The notes beneath the pieces were generated by a model. The model searched no databases. It was not told where the DNA came from and was given only the letters and a program-made list of their open reading frames with translations. A stretch of 64,000 bases of DNA from Paraburkholderia solisilvae (lineage in GTDB: Bacteria > Pseudomonadota > Gammaproteobacteria > Burkholderiales > Burkholderiaceae): positions 1 to 64,000 of the forward strand of contig NZ_CADIKF010000015.1 of assembly GCF_902859875.1 (NCBI RefSeq), given 5' to 3'. The position numbers were made by a program, and so were the translations under genes. Below are positions 36,152 through 45,753 of this stretch, one piece after another (within the stretch, counting starts at the first letter, position 1; each line of letters begins with the position of its first letter).

Positions 36152-36346
36152 TCAGTGGCCTTTGACCACTTCGCCGTCGCGCAGCTTGTAGCGGGTGCCG
36201 CAATACGGGCAGCGCGCTTCGCCATGCGTAACGTCGATAAAGACGCGCGGATGCATGCTCCAGCGCGGCATGGCCGGATTCGGGCAGTAAGCGGGCAGAT
36301 CCTTTGCCGACAACTCGACCAGCGGCATTTCCTTGATTTCGCTCAT
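36152..36346 (-). CDS. Small CHCC zinc-finger protein
   Basis: The 64-residue protein matches the zf-CHCC family (related to the NDUFS6 zinc domain). The ligands visible are Cys in YCPNP, His in SMHPRV and the CPYC pair. Its family role is unknown, with possible involvement in respiratory or metal homeostasis. It lies about 86 bp downstream of ilvE on the same strand and is probably co-transcribed with it. Confidence 0.8.
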   Translation of the reverse strand: MSEIKEMPLVELSAKDLPAYCPNPAMPRWSMHPRVFIDVTHGEARCPYCGTRYKLRDGEVVKGH

Positions 36347-36432
36347 GAGGCTTTTCTCGTCTATACGGGATGCCGGGCGCGCGGCCGGCTGTGATCAGCG
36401 CAGGGGCGGCGCCCGCTCAGGTTGAGCTCGAA

Positions 36433-37356
36433 TCAGACCTTCGTGAGCCAGTGCGCGTACTTTGCGCTCTTGCCGTTCACGATGTCGAAGAACCCGGATT
36501 GCAGCTTCTCGGTGATCGGGCCGCGCATGCCGGCGCCGATCGTGCGATTGTCCAGTTCGCGGATCGGCGTGACTTCGGCGGCCGTACCGGTGAAGAACGC
36601 TTCGTCGGCGGTGTAGACCTCGTCGCGCGTGATGCGCTTTTCGATCACTTCGATGCCGGCGTCTTTCGCGAGCGTGATGACCGTATCGCGCGTGATGCCG
36701 TCGAGGCACGACGACAGGTCCGGCGTGTACAGCTTGCCGTTGTTCACGAGGAAGAAGTTCTCTCCCGAGCCTTCGGACACGTAGCCGTCGACGTCGAGCA
36801 GCAGCGCTTCGTCGTAGCCGTCGGCGGTCGCTTCCTGGTTTGCGAGGATCGAGTTCACGTACCAGCCCGACGCCTTCGCGCGGACCATCGAGATATTCAC
36901 GTGATGACGCGTGAACGACGACGTCTTCACGCGGATGCCCTTCGTCATGCCGTCTTCGCCGAGGTAGGCGCCCCACGGCCAGGCGGCGATCGCAACGTGA
37001 ATGGTGTTGCCGCGCGCCGACACGCCGAGCTTTTCCGAGCCGACCCAGATGATCGGACGCAGGTAGCACGACTCGAGCTTGTTCTCACGCACCACTTCGC
37101 GTTGCGCGGCGGAAATGGTTTCCTGATCGAACGGCACGTCCATCTGGAAGATCTTCGCCGAGTTGAAGAGACGCTTGGTGTGCTCTTTCAGGCGGAAAAT
37201 CGAGGTGCCGCCGTCGGCCGTCTGATATGCGCGCACGCCTTCGAAAACGCCCATTCCATAGTGCAGCGTGTGAGTGAGCACGTGGATCTTGGCGTCGCGC
37301 CAGTCGATGAGCTTGCCATCCATCCAGATCTTGCCGTCGCGGTCGGCCATTGACAT
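36433..37356 (-). CDS. ilvE: Branched-chain amino acid aminotransferase
   Basis: IlvE (307 residues; ATG 37356 after GGAG) is the PLP enzyme for the last step of Val/Leu/Ile synthesis. It is a fold type IV aminotransferase with HTLHYGMGVFEGVRAY, the PLP-lysine segment MVRAKASGWYVNSILA and the phosphate-site GSGENFF. The longer in-frame extension to 37563 is low-complexity and rejected. The small zinc-finger gene follows. azlCD, for branched-chain amino acid export, is divergent upstream. Confidence 0.96.
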   Translation of the reverse strand: MSMADRDGKIWMDGKLIDWRDAKIHVLTHTLHYGMGVFEGVRAYQTADGGTSIFRLKEHTKRLFNSAKIFQMDVPFDQETISAAQREVVRENKLESCYLRPIIWVGSEKLGVSARGNTIHVAIAAWPWGAYLGEDGMTKGIRVKTSSFTRHHVNISMVRAKASGWYVNSILANQEATADGYDEALLLDVDGYVSEGSGENFFLVNNGKLYTPDLSSCLDGITRDTVITLAKDAGIEVIEKRITRDEVYTADEAFFTGTAAEVTPIRELDNRTIGAGMRGPITEKLQSGFFDIVNGKSAKYAHWLTKV

Positions 37357-37748
37357 ACGTTTCTCCAGGGCGGTGCAGTAGCGAGTAATTAGATTGCAGA
37401 AGTGCAACGACAAAGCCGCCGCCCGAGCAGGCTCGCCTGAACGGGGGTAACCGGGGCGACGACCGGGCCTGGCAGGTAGCCCAAGCCTCGCAAACGCGCC
37501 TGGCGACTGAGCCCGACAACCGGCCCGACAACCAGCCTGACAACTGAACCGTGCGCGCTGCAACGGGCTGGCTGCAGTAGCTTCGGGGCGGCGAAGAGCA
37601 ATATTTTAGCGTCTTTTACGCGACGACCGGACATTCCCGAGCAGGCCGGACGCTATAATTCCGCGCACGCATAACATGAATTCATTTTCGTCATCGGGCC
37701 GTCCACCACCGGTCGGCCCGTCCGGACGACCCTTCCCGCCGCTGCGCG
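37357..37748. other. Divergent ilvE-azlC spacer with 12-bp repeats
   Basis: A 392-base intergenic region. It contains a short 12-bp-period array (37509-37544), an A+T-rich patch at 37598-37612, and presumably both divergent promoters. Frames crossing it are artefacts of GC content. No leader-peptide attenuator for ilvE was recognised. Confidence 0.45.
37509..37544 (-). repeat. 12-bp tandem array (3 units) upstream of ilvE
   Basis: GAGCCCGACAAC, CGGCCCGACAAC and CAGCCTGACAAC lie directly end to end. The 12-bp period matches the arrays at 29751, 30469 and 40573, but the core sequence differs. Confidence 0.6.
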
Positions 37749-38540
37749 ATGGTGCGCGCCGGCCTTTTCCGTCTCATGCTCGCTCGCCTGTCCGAACCTG
37801 ATCGCCGCGCTTTTCACGAGGGCCTGCGCACCTATTCGCCGACCTTGATGGCGATCTTCTCGTGGGGGCTCGTCACCGGCATCGCGATGAGCAAATCGGT
37901 GATGACGATGCCGCAGGCGCTCGGCATGTCGCTGCTCGTTTACGCGGGCTCGTCGCAACTCGCGGTGCTGCCGCTGCTCGCCGCCAAGCTGCCGATCTGG
38001 ACCGTGCTGCTCACCGCCGCGATGGTCAACACGCGCTTTGTCATCTTCAGCGCGGGGCTCGCGCCGCACTTCGCGTATCTGCCGCTGTGGCGGCGTCTGC
38101 TGCTCGGCTACTTCAACGGCGACATCATCTACCTGCTGTTCCAGAAGAAGGCCTTTGCCACCGGCTATGTGCCGGGCAAGGAAGCGTTCTTCTGGGGCAT
38201 GGCGGTCGCCAGCTGGCTGTCGTGGCAGGTGTCGTCGATCATCGGCATCCTGCTCGCGAGTCTGTTCCCGGACAACTGGGGCTTGAGTCTCGCGGGCACG
38301 CTCGCGCTCATTCCGATCATGGTGTCGGCCATCGCGAACCGCTCGACGCTTGCCGCGGTCGCGGTGGCGGGTATCGTCTCGCTGGTGCTGTTCGACCTGC
38401 CGTACCGGCTCGCGTTGCCGCTCGCGGTGTTCGCGGCGATCGCGGCCGGCAGCGCGACGGACCTGATGGTCGAGCGCACCGACCTGCGCCGCGTGCGCCG
38501 CATTCGCCGCGTTCGCGATGGCGCCGGAGACCCGCCATGA
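37749..38540 (+). CDS. azlC: AzlC-family branched-chain amino acid exporter, large subunit
   Basis: The 263-residue AzlC protein has about 5-7 helices and the family block LLVYAGSSQLAVLPLLAA. With AzlD it exports branched-chain amino acids or analogues such as azaleucine. The C-terminus is basic. The stop overlaps the azlD start (ATGA), so the subunits are co-translated. The start could also be ATG 37776 (MLARLSEPDRR). It is divergent from ilvE. Confidence 0.88.
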   Translation: MVRAGLFRLMLARLSEPDRRAFHEGLRTYSPTLMAIFSWGLVTGIAMSKSVMTMPQALGMSLLVYAGSSQLAVLPLLAAKLPIWTVLLTAAMVNTRFVIFSAGLAPHFAYLPLWRRLLLGYFNGDIIYLLFQKKAFATGYVPGKEAFFWGMAVASWLSWQVSSIIGILLASLFPDNWGLSLAGTLALIPIMVSAIANRSTLAAVAVAGIVSLVLFDLPYRLALPLAVFAAIAAGSATDLMVERTDLRRVRRIRRVRDGAGDPP

Positions 38541-38860
38541 CTTCCACGCAGATCTGGCTTGCGATTCTCGGCATGATGTTCGTGACCGCGCTCACGCGCG
38601 CGCTGTTTCTGATCGGCGGCGAGCGCACGGTGCTGCCGGAGCGCGTGCAACGGATGCTGCGCTACGCGCCGGCCGCCGCGTTGATCGCGGTCGTGCTGCC
38701 GGACGTGCTGGTGACCGGCGATGGGGTGTCGTTCGCGCTGTCGAATCACGATTTTTACGCGACGCTTGCAGGGCTTGTCTGGTATTTGCTGCGACGCAGT
38801 ATGGTGGAGACGATCATCGTCGGGATGCTGGTTTTCACGGCGCTCAGGTTGTTGCTGTAG
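38537..38860 (+). CDS. azlD: AzlD-family branched-chain amino acid exporter, small subunit
   Basis: The 107-residue AzlD has about three to four helices (LAILGMMFVTALTRALFLI, YAPAAALIAVVLPDVLV, TIIVGMLVFTALRLLL). It is the partner of AzlC, overlapping it by ATGA. The length is normal for the family. Confidence 0.88.
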   Translation: MTSTQIWLAILGMMFVTALTRALFLIGGERTVLPERVQRMLRYAPAAALIAVVLPDVLVTGDGVSFALSNHDFYATLAGLVWYLLRRSMVETIIVGMLVFTALRLLL

Positions 38861-39253
38861 GGCAGTCGGCGCGCGTGCGCGACATGCGCGGCAGCGTCGG
38901 TGTGGCGTCGCAATGACGTCGCCGTGGCGACAACAGTGCGCGACAGTGCGCAACCCGCGAAGGCCGGCCGAAGCGGGCGACGCAGATGAGGCATGAACGG
39001 TGGAGCGGTCACGCGGGAACGTTTCGAGCAAACGCGATGCGACGGCGTTTCCCGAATATTGTCAATCAGCCGGGGGCGGATCGAAACGGCAAGGGGATCG
39101 GTTAAAATGGCAGCCTCCTGGCGCCTGCATGCAGCCTGCAACCTGGCCGCCGGTCGGGCCGCTGCATTGACCGCGACGTTCGCGTCGCTCATGCCGCCGC
39201 CGTCGACCGCCCGCGCAGCGTCCGCCACCGCCTTCCAATCAACTCGCATACAC
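38861..39253 (+). other. Spacer upstream of pgk
   Basis: A 393-base gene-free region. A TTGTCA (39058-39063) and a TAAAAT box (39101-39106) are present but too far apart to be one promoter. The in-frame extension of pgk through it is low-complexity and lacks a good start. No RNA or repeat is seen. Confidence 0.4.
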
Positions 39254-40453
39254 ATGTCCATGAGCCACGTATTGCGTCTCTCCGATCTGATCGCCGAAGG
39301 CAAGCTGTCCGGTAAACGCGTTTTCATTCGCGCCGACCTGAACGTCCCGCAGGACGACACCGGCAACATTACAGAAGACACCCGCATCCGCGCCTCCGTG
39401 CCGGGCATCAAGGCGGCGCTCGATGCCGGCGCGGCCGTGATGGTCACCTCGCACCTGGGCCGCCCGACCGAGGGCGAACTGAAGCCCGAAGATTCGCTCG
39501 CACCCGTGGCGACGCGCCTCGCCGAACTGCTCGGCCGCGACGTGCCGCTCGTGCAGCAGTGGGTCGAGAACGGCGTGAACGTCGCGCCCGGCCAGCTCGT
39601 GCTGCTCGAAAACTGCCGCGTCAACAAGGGCGAAAAGAAGGACTCGGACGAACTCGCGCAGAAAATGGCGAAGCTGTGCGACGTCTATGTGAATGACGCG
39701 TTCGGCACCGCGCATCGCGCGGAAGCCACCACGCACGGCATCGCGAAGTACGCGCCTGTCGCATGCGCGGGTCCGCTGCTGGCCGCCGAGCTCGAAGCGC
39801 TCGGCAAGTCGCTCGGCGCACCGAAGCGGCCGCTCGTCGCGATCGTCGCCGGCTCGAAGGTGTCGACCAAGCTCACCATCCTGAAGTCGCTGGCCGAAAA
39901 GGTCGATCAGCTGATCGTCGGCGGCGGCATTGCGAATACGTTCATGCTGGCCGCGGGGCTGAAGATCGGCAAGTCGCTCGCCGAAGCCGACCTGGTGAGC
40001 GAAGCGAAGGCGATCATCGAGCAGGCGAAGGCGCGCGGCGCGTCGGTGCCGATTCCGATGGATGTCGTCAGCGCGAAAGAATTTGCGTCGGGCGCGAAGG
40101 CGGAAGTCAAGCAGGTCGCCGACGTGCAAGACGACGACATGATTCTCGATATCGGGCCGCAAACCGCGAAGGTGCTGGCCTCGCAACTCGAAAAGGCCGG
40201 CACGATCGTCTGGAACGGCCCGGTCGGCGTGTTCGAATTCGACCAGTTCGGCAACGGCACGAAGACGCTTGCCGAAGCGATCGCGAAGTCGTCCGCGTAT
40301 TCGATCGCGGGCGGCGGCGATACGCTCGCGGCCATCGCGAAGTACGGTATTCACGACAAGGTCAGCTATATCTCGACGGGCGGCGGCGCGTTCCTCGAAT
40401 TCCTCGAGGGCAAGAAGCTGCCGGCGGTCGAAGTCCTCGAATCGCGAGCCTGA
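39254..40453 (+). CDS. pgk: Phosphoglycerate kinase
   Basis: The 399-residue enzyme interconverts 1,3-bisphosphoglycerate and 3-phosphoglycerate with ADP/ATP in glycolysis and gluconeogenesis. It shows the N-terminal [14 protein letters not shown], the substrate-site [17 protein letters not shown] and the nucleotide-site WNGPVGVFE with GGGDT. ATG 39254 (or 39260, two codons in) begins [13 protein letters not shown]. pyk and fba follow on the same strand, so glycolytic genes are grouped. Confidence 0.97.
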   Translation: MSMSHVLRLSDLIAEGKLSGKRVFIRADLNVPQDDTGNITEDTRIRASVPGIKAALDAGAAVMVTSHLGRPTEGELKPEDSLAPVATRLAELLGRDVPLVQQWVENGVNVAPGQLVLLENCRVNKGEKKDSDELAQKMAKLCDVYVNDAFGTAHRAEATTHGIAKYAPVACAGPLLAAELEALGKSLGAPKRPLVAIVAGSKVSTKLTILKSLAEKVDQLIVGGGIANTFMLAAGLKIGKSLAEADLVSEAKAIIEQAKARGASVPIPMDVVSAKEFASGAKAEVKQVADVQDDDMILDIGPQTAKVLASQLEKAGTIVWNGPVGVFEFDQFGNGTKTLAEAIAKSSAYSIAGGGDTLAAIAKYGIHDKVSYISTGGGAFLEFLEGKKLPAVEVLESRA

Positions 40454-40953
40454 ACGTGGCGCAGCGCTCTGCCTCCAGCACCCGGAAAGCACGCGCGTCG
40501 TCGCGTGCGGGATCGACGGCGGGAGCGCGCGCCGTAGAGCATGCGACGGCGCAGCCCGCGCCGTCGCAGCAGGCAGCCAACACAGCGGCTGACGAAGCTG
40601 CCAACAAAATGGCCAGCCAGGCGGCCAACGAAGCCGCCAATAAAATGGTCAAGCAAGCCGCCAACCCGGCGGCCGACGAAGCGGCGCGGGCCACGGCCGA
40701 CGCGGCTGTCGCGGTCGCCGAACTGGACGAACCCGCTTCGAACACGATGGCGTCACACACGCCGTCGCACAATAGCGCGGCTCACCGCGCAACAGCACTT
40801 CATAACACGACGCCGGCGTCGACTGCGTACCCCACCCGCAGCGGCGCAATCAGCATGAACGGCGCATTCGCCCCGGTAGTCACCGTCGGCACGCAGCCTC
40901 CGCACCCGACACAGAGCGCACTTCCCAGCGAATCCACCCACACGAGGAGACTC
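40454..40953 (+). other. pgk-pyk spacer with an open, repeat-rich frame
   Basis: A 500-base gap. The frame in phase with pyk is open throughout and contains the 12-bp array, encoding AAN/AAD-type Ala/Asn-rich sequence. ATGs at 40609, 40645, 40747 and 40855 could start an N-terminal extension of pyk, but pyruvate kinase homology begins only at 40954, where a GGAG site is present. I treat it as non-coding or a low-complexity leader. Confidence 0.45.
40573..40680 (+). repeat. 12-bp tandem array (9 units) between pgk and pyk
   Basis: Nine end-to-end 12-base units. Most fit GCNGCCAACNAA; two begin ATGG instead. In the pyk phase each unit codes for four residues (AANT, AADE, AANK and so on). This is the longest of four 12-bp-period arrays in this window. 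Confidence 0.7.
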
Positions 40954-42390
40954 ATGCATCGCGCCACCAAGATAGTCGCTACCATCGGCCCGGCTTCCAG
41001 CACGCTGGACATCCTGAAACAAATGATCGAGGCGGGCCTCGACGTGGTGCGGCTCAATTTTTCCCACGGCACGGCCGACGATCACCGTCAGCGCGCCGAA
41101 TTCGTACGTGAAGCGGCTCGCCAGGCGGGCCGCGAGGTCGGCCTGATGGCCGATCTGCAAGGACCGAAAATCCGCGTCGGCAAGTTCGAGAACGGCAAGG
41201 TCACGCTGATCGCCGGCAACACGTTCATCCTCGATGGCGACTGCGAGCTCGGCAACGACGAGCGCGTCGGTCTGGACTACAAGGATTTGCCGCGCGACCT
41301 GAAGCCGGGCGACGTGCTGCTGCTGAACGACGGCCTGATCGTGCTGAACGTGACGCGTGTGATCGGCAACGAGATCCACACGGTCGTGAAGATCGGCGGC
41401 GATCTGTCGAACAACAAGGGCATCAACCGCCAGGGCGGCGGCCTCACCGCGCCCGCGCTGACCGCGAAGGACATGGAAGACATCCGCACCGCGATGTCGC
41501 TCGGCGCGGACTACGTCGCGGTGTCGTTCCCGAAGAACGCGACCGACATGGAAATGGCGCGCCAGCTCGCGAATATCGCGGGCGCGCCGTACAACATCAA
41601 GCCGAAGATGATCGCGAAGATCGAGCGCGCGGAAGCGATTCCGGCGCTGCAAGGCATTCTCGACGCGTCGGACGGCATCATGGTCGCGCGCGGCGACCTC
41701 GCGGTCGAAGTCGGCAACGCGGCGGTGCCGGCGCTGCAAAAGCGCATGATCAAGATGGCGCGCGACTCGAACAAGTTCGTGATCACCGCGACGCAGATGA
41801 TGGAATCGATGATCCACGCGCCGGTGCCGACGCGCGCGGAAGTCTCCGACGTCGCGAACGCGGTGCTCGACGGCACCGACGCGGTGATGCTGTCGGCGGA
41901 ATCGGCGGCCGGCAAGTACCCGGTGCAGACGATCGAAACCATGGCCGCCATCTGCGTGGAAGCGGAGAAGTCCGAGCATGTCGAGCTCGACCGCGATTTC
42001 CTCGACCGCACGTTCACGCGCATCGACCAGTCGATCGCGATGGGCGCGCTCTTCACCGCGTATCACCTCGGCGCGAAGGCGATCGTCGCGCTGACCGAGT
42101 CCGGCTCGACCGCGCTGTGGATGTCGCGCCACTGGACGCATGTGCCGATCTTCGCGCTCACGCCGCGAATCGGCAGCGAGCGCGCAATGCAGATCTACCG
42201 CAACGTGAACCCGCTGCATCTGGATAGCAGCACCGATCGCGACATCGCGCTGCAGCAGGCGCTCGAGGTGGTGGTCAGCAAGGGCTACGCGGCGCGCGGC
42301 GATATGGTGGTGCTGAGCGTCGGCGAGCCGATGGGGCAGGCGGGCGGCACCAACACGCTGAAGATCGTGCGGGTCGGCGAGCCGTACTGA
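40954..42390 (+). CDS. pyk: Pyruvate kinase
   Basis: The 478-residue enzyme forms pyruvate and ATP from phosphoenolpyruvate and ADP. It shows MHRATKIVATIGPAS, VVRLNFSHGTADDH, the catalytic-site IKPKMIAKIERAEA and the family signature GIMVARGDLAVEV, plus a C-terminal allosteric-type domain. ATG 40954 follows GAGGAG. The upstream in-phase frame is open to well before 40500 but is repeat-rich and not homologous. Confidence 0.97.
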   Translation: MHRATKIVATIGPASSTLDILKQMIEAGLDVVRLNFSHGTADDHRQRAEFVREAARQAGREVGLMADLQGPKIRVGKFENGKVTLIAGNTFILDGDCELGNDERVGLDYKDLPRDLKPGDVLLLNDGLIVLNVTRVIGNEIHTVVKIGGDLSNNKGINRQGGGLTAPALTAKDMEDIRTAMSLGADYVAVSFPKNATDMEMARQLANIAGAPYNIKPKMIAKIERAEAIPALQGILDASDGIMVARGDLAVEVGNAAVPALQKRMIKMARDSNKFVITATQMMESMIHAPVPTRAEVSDVANAVLDGTDAVMLSAESAAGKYPVQTIETMAAICVEAEKSEHVELDRDFLDRTFTRIDQSIAMGALFTAYHLGAKAIVALTESGSTALWMSRHWTHVPIFALTPRIGSERAMQIYRNVNPLHLDSSTDRDIALQQALEVVVSKGYAARGDMVVLSVGEPMGQAGGTNTLKIVRVGEPY

Positions 42391-42696
42391 ACGCAGGACA
42401 TTGAAGTACACCCGCGCGGCCGGCCCGCGCGGGCGACTGCGCGGAGCACACGCGCAGCGCGAACACGCAAAAGAATCACGCCCGCAATGAGCCGTTCCTG
42501 AACGGCATCGCGAGGCAGGCTGCCGCTCCCTGAGAGAGGCGGCGCACCGCGCGGCGCGCGCATCGGACCGGTTCCGGATGCGCACGCGCTACGCGGTGCG
42601 CGCGGGAAGGCGGCCTGCTTCACGTAAAATCGCACTTTTGATGCAACGGATGATGCGGCGGGCAAAGGTTTTTGTTTCAAATCCAAGGAGTAGTCC
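42391..42696 (+). other. pyk-fba spacer
   Basis: A 306-base GC-rich gap. The right end has a TAAAAT box (42626-42631) followed by fba with an AAGGAG ribosome binding site at 42686-42691. Otherwise nothing is recognised. Confidence 0.4.
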
Positions 42697-43761
42697 ATGC
42701 CTCTCGTATCAATGCGTCAATTGCTGGACCACGCGGCTGAAAACGGCTACGGCTTGCCGGCTTTCAACGTGAACAATCTGGAACAGGTGCAGGCGATCAT
42801 GTCGGCGGCGGATCAGGTCGGTTCGCCGGTGATCATGCAGGCGTCGGCAGGTGCGCGCAAATATTCGGGCGAGCCGTTCCTGCGTCATCTGATCGAAGCG
42901 GCGGTCGAGTCGTATCCGCACATTCCGGTCGTGATGCACCAGGATCACGGACAGTCGCCGGCGGTGTGCATGGCGGCGATCCGCAGCGGCTTCACGAGCG
43001 TGATGATGGACGGTTCGCTCGAAGCCGACGGCAAGTCGGTCGCGTCGTATGAGTACAACGTCGACGTATCGAGGAAGGTCGTCGAAGCGGCGCATTCGAT
43101 CGGCGTGACGGTCGAGGCGGAACTCGGCGTGCTGGGTTCGCTGGAAACGATGAAGGGCGACAAGGAAGACGGTCACGGCGCCGACGGCACGATGACGCGC
43201 GAGCAACTGCTGACCGATGTCGAGCAGGCCGCCGATTTCGTCAAGCTCACGCAGTGCGATGCGCTCGCGATTGCGATCGGCACGTCGCACGGCGCGTACA
43301 AGTTCTCGAAGAAGCCGACCGGCGATATTTTGTCGATCCAGCGTATCAAGGAGATTCACCAGCGCATCCCGAACACGCACCTCGTGATGCACGGTTCGTC
43401 GTCGGTGCCGCAGGAACTGCTCGCCGAGATTCGCGAGTTCGGCGGCGATATGAAGGAAACCTACGGCGTGCCGGTCGAAGAGATTCAGGAAGGCATCAAG
43501 CACGGCGTGCGCAAGGTCAATATCGATACCGATCTGCGCCTTGCGATCACCGGTGCGATTCGCCGCTATTTCGCGGAGAACCCGTCGAAGTTCGATCCGC
43601 GCGACTACCTGAAGCCGGCGCGCGAAGCGGCGAAAAAGGTATGTCTGGACCGCTTCGTCGCGTTCGGTTGCGAAGGCCAGGCGGGCAAGATCAAGCCGCT
43701 GCCGCTGGATAAGATGGCGGATAAGTACAAGGCGGGTCAGCTCGCGCAGGTAGTCCGCTAA
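42697..43761 (+). CDS. fba: Fructose-bisphosphate aldolase, class II
   Basis: The 354-residue zinc-dependent aldolase cleaves fructose-1,6-bisphosphate to DHAP and glyceraldehyde-3-phosphate. It shows zinc and catalytic residues in [11 protein letters not shown], the class II region around [20 protein letters not shown] and [20 protein letters not shown] box and a ribosome binding site AAGGAG precede the ATG at 42697. The length fits Calvin-type (CbbA-like) aldolases of betaproteobacteria. Confidence 0.96.
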   Translation: MPLVSMRQLLDHAAENGYGLPAFNVNNLEQVQAIMSAADQVGSPVIMQASAGARKYSGEPFLRHLIEAAVESYPHIPVVMHQDHGQSPAVCMAAIRSGFTSVMMDGSLEADGKSVASYEYNVDVSRKVVEAAHSIGVTVEAELGVLGSLETMKGDKEDGHGADGTMTREQLLTDVEQAADFVKLTQCDALAIAIGTSHGAYKFSKKPTGDILSIQRIKEIHQRIPNTHLVMHGSSSVPQELLAEIREFGGDMKETYGVPVEEIQEGIKHGVRKVNIDTDLRLAITGAIRRYFAENPSKFDPRDYLKPAREAAKKVCLDRFVAFGCEGQAGKIKPLPLDKMADKYKAGQLAQVVR

Positions 43762-44080
43762 GCGGACGGCGGGCGCCGCTTCGGGCCGGCCCGCTTGCGG
43801 CCTGCGGGCCGCACACGGGTGCAAGGGGCAGCAAGCGAGCAGTATGAGGGCCGCGCGAGTTGCACGCGGACGGCAGGCGCAGTGCTTCGCCCGCCTGCTG
43901 TACGGAGCGGCCCTTCGCGCAGCCTTGTGCGATTCGGCCTTCACCGGCCGGCTGCACGAAGGCCGGCCCGCGCAGCAACAGTTGCATCGCCGTTCCCGCT
44001 TGCCCCGGGGAACGGCGTTTCCCTTTTGTCAGGGCAGTGTTTTTGCCTCATTTTTTGCATCATTTTTACGAGCCACGACG
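43762..44080 (+). other. fba-purC spacer
   Basis: A 319-base GC-rich region ending in the fba terminator (43988-44027) and a short A/T-rich stretch with T runs before purC. No gene is visible. Confidence 0.45.
43988..44027 (+). terminator. Terminator between fba and purC
   Basis: CGCCGTTCCC pairs with GGGAACGGCG (10 bp), followed by TTTCCCTTTT. It lies 226 bp after the fba stop and 53 bp before purC. Confidence 0.7.
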
Positions 44081-44971
44081 ATGTCTACCCTTTACGAATC
44101 CACGCTCCGCTCGCTGCCGCTGCTGGGCCGCGGCAAGGTCCGCGACAATTACGCGGTGGGCCACGACAAGTTGCTGATCGTCACCACCGACCGTCTGTCG
44201 GCGTTCGACGTGATCATGGGCGAGCCGATTCCGGACAAGGGCCGCGTGCTGAACCAGATGGCCGATTTCTGGTTCGACAAGCTGAAAGATGTCGTGCCGA
44301 ATCACCTGACGGGCATCGCGCCGGAAACCGTCGTCGCGCCGGACGAAGTGGCGCAGGTGAAGGGACGCGCGGTCGTCGTGAAAAAGCTCGAGCCGATTCT
44401 CGTCGAAGCCGTGGTGCGCGGCTATCTGGCCGGCAGCGGCTGGAAGGACTATCAGGCGAGCGGCGCGATCTGCGGCGTCGAGCTGCCGCCGGGTCTGCAG
44501 AACGCGCAAAAGCTGCCCGAGCCGATCTTCACGCCGGCGGCGAAGGCCGAAATGGGCCACCACGACGAGAACATCACCTATAACGAGATGGAGCGCCGCA
44601 TCGGCACCGAGCTGTCGGCGACGATCCGCGACATCTCGATCCGCCTGTACAAGGAAGCCGCCGATTTCGCGGCGACGCGCGGCATCATCATCGCGGATAC
44701 GAAGTTCGAGTTCGGCCTCGACAATCACGGCAAGCTGTATCTGATGGACGAAGCGCTGACCGCCGACTCGTCGCGCTTCTGGCCGGCCGACGAGTACCAG
44801 GTCGGCACGAATCCGCCGTCGTTCGACAAGCAGTTCGTGCGCGACTGGCTCGAAACGCAACCGTGGAAGAAGGAGCCGCCCGCGCCGAAACTGCCCGACG
44901 ACGTGATCGCGAAGACGGCAGCCAAGTATCGCGAGGCGCTCGAGCGGCTGACCGGGCAGAAGCTCGCCTGA
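44081..44971 (+). CDS. purC: Phosphoribosylaminoimidazole-succinocarboxamide synthase
   Basis: PurC (296 residues, SAICAR synthetase) joins aspartate to CAIR in purine synthesis. It shows [19 protein letters not shown], the [13 protein letters not shown] [21 protein letters not shown] and [13 protein letters not shown] 44081 begins [16 protein letters not shown]. purE and purK follow on the same strand, supplying the substrate CAIR. Confidence 0.97.
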   Translation: MSTLYESTLRSLPLLGRGKVRDNYAVGHDKLLIVTTDRLSAFDVIMGEPIPDKGRVLNQMADFWFDKLKDVVPNHLTGIAPETVVAPDEVAQVKGRAVVVKKLEPILVEAVVRGYLAGSGWKDYQASGAICGVELPPGLQNAQKLPEPIFTPAAKAEMGHHDENITYNEMERRIGTELSATIRDISIRLYKEAADFAATRGIIIADTKFEFGLDNHGKLYLMDEALTADSSRFWPADEYQVGTNPPSFDKQFVRDWLETQPWKKEPPAPKLPDDVIAKTAAKYREALERLTGQKLA

Positions 44972-45093
44972 GGTCGGGCACGCGGCGCGCGCCGTATCTG
45001 AACCTGTCTGGCGCCGCGCATCGATGTGCGCATTGGCGTGCGCGTTTTGTGTGTATCGAACCCGTGCGGAACGGGGGAAGGAATCTGTGAAAG

Positions 45094-45621
45094 ATGAGTG
45101 ACGTTCAAACTGCCGGCACGCTCCATGCGCACGATGCGCCGCTCGTGGGTGTGCTGATGGGCTCCAGCTCCGACTGGGACGTGATGAAAAACGCGGTCGC
45201 GATGCTGCAGGAGTTCGGCGTGCCGTACGAGGCGAAAGTCGTGTCCGCGCACCGGATGCCCGACGAAATGTTCGCGTACGCGCAAAGCGCGCGTGAGCGC
45301 GGCCTGCGCGCGATTATCGCGGGCGCGGGCGGCGCTGCGCACCTGCCCGGCATGCTGGCGGCGAAAACGACGGTGCCGGTGCTGGGCGTGCCGGTCGCGA
45401 GCAAGTATCTGAAGGGCGTCGATTCGCTGCATTCGATCGTGCAGATGCCCAAGGGCGTGCCGGTCGCGACCTTCGCCATCGGCGAAGCGGGCGCGGCGAA
45501 CGCGGCGCTGTTCGCGGTGTCGATCCTGAGCGGCACGCTGCCGGAATACGCGGACAAGCTTGCCGCGTTCCGCGTGCGCCAGAATCAGGCCGCGCACGCG
45601 ATGGTGCTGCCCGCCGTTTGA
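45094..45621 (+). CDS. purE: N5-carboxyaminoimidazole ribonucleotide mutase
   Basis: PurE class I (175 residues) shifts the carboxyl of N5-CAIR to C4, giving CAIR. It shows [12 protein letters not shown], the catalytic His in SAHRMPDEM and [12 protein letters not shown]. It follows purC by 122 bp and precedes purK, completing a purCEK group. The length is normal. Confidence 0.97.
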   Translation: MSDVQTAGTLHAHDAPLVGVLMGSSSDWDVMKNAVAMLQEFGVPYEAKVVSAHRMPDEMFAYAQSARERGLRAIIAGAGGAAHLPGMLAAKTTVPVLGVPVASKYLKGVDSLHSIVQMPKGVPVATFAIGEAGAANAALFAVSILSGTLPEYADKLAAFRVRQNQAAHAMVLPAV

Positions 45622-45753
45622 GCGCCGCGACACGCGCCGCGCATCACAATAAAATTCGCAAGCCAGTTCCTTGCCCCACCGGCCGCCGCGTGCACGCGGC
45701 GGACCGCTTGTCGCACATAGGCGACCCGATCGACGTCGAATCCGACCACGAAG

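Noticed and set aside
39763..40953. Frame in phase with pyk extending back through pgk
   Set aside because: Homology to pyruvate kinase begins at 40954, where a ribosome binding site is present; the rest overlaps pgk out of frame.
40753..42585. 600-codon minus-strand frame antisense to pyk
   Set aside because: Arg/His-rich antisense of a conserved gene; no start signal or fold.
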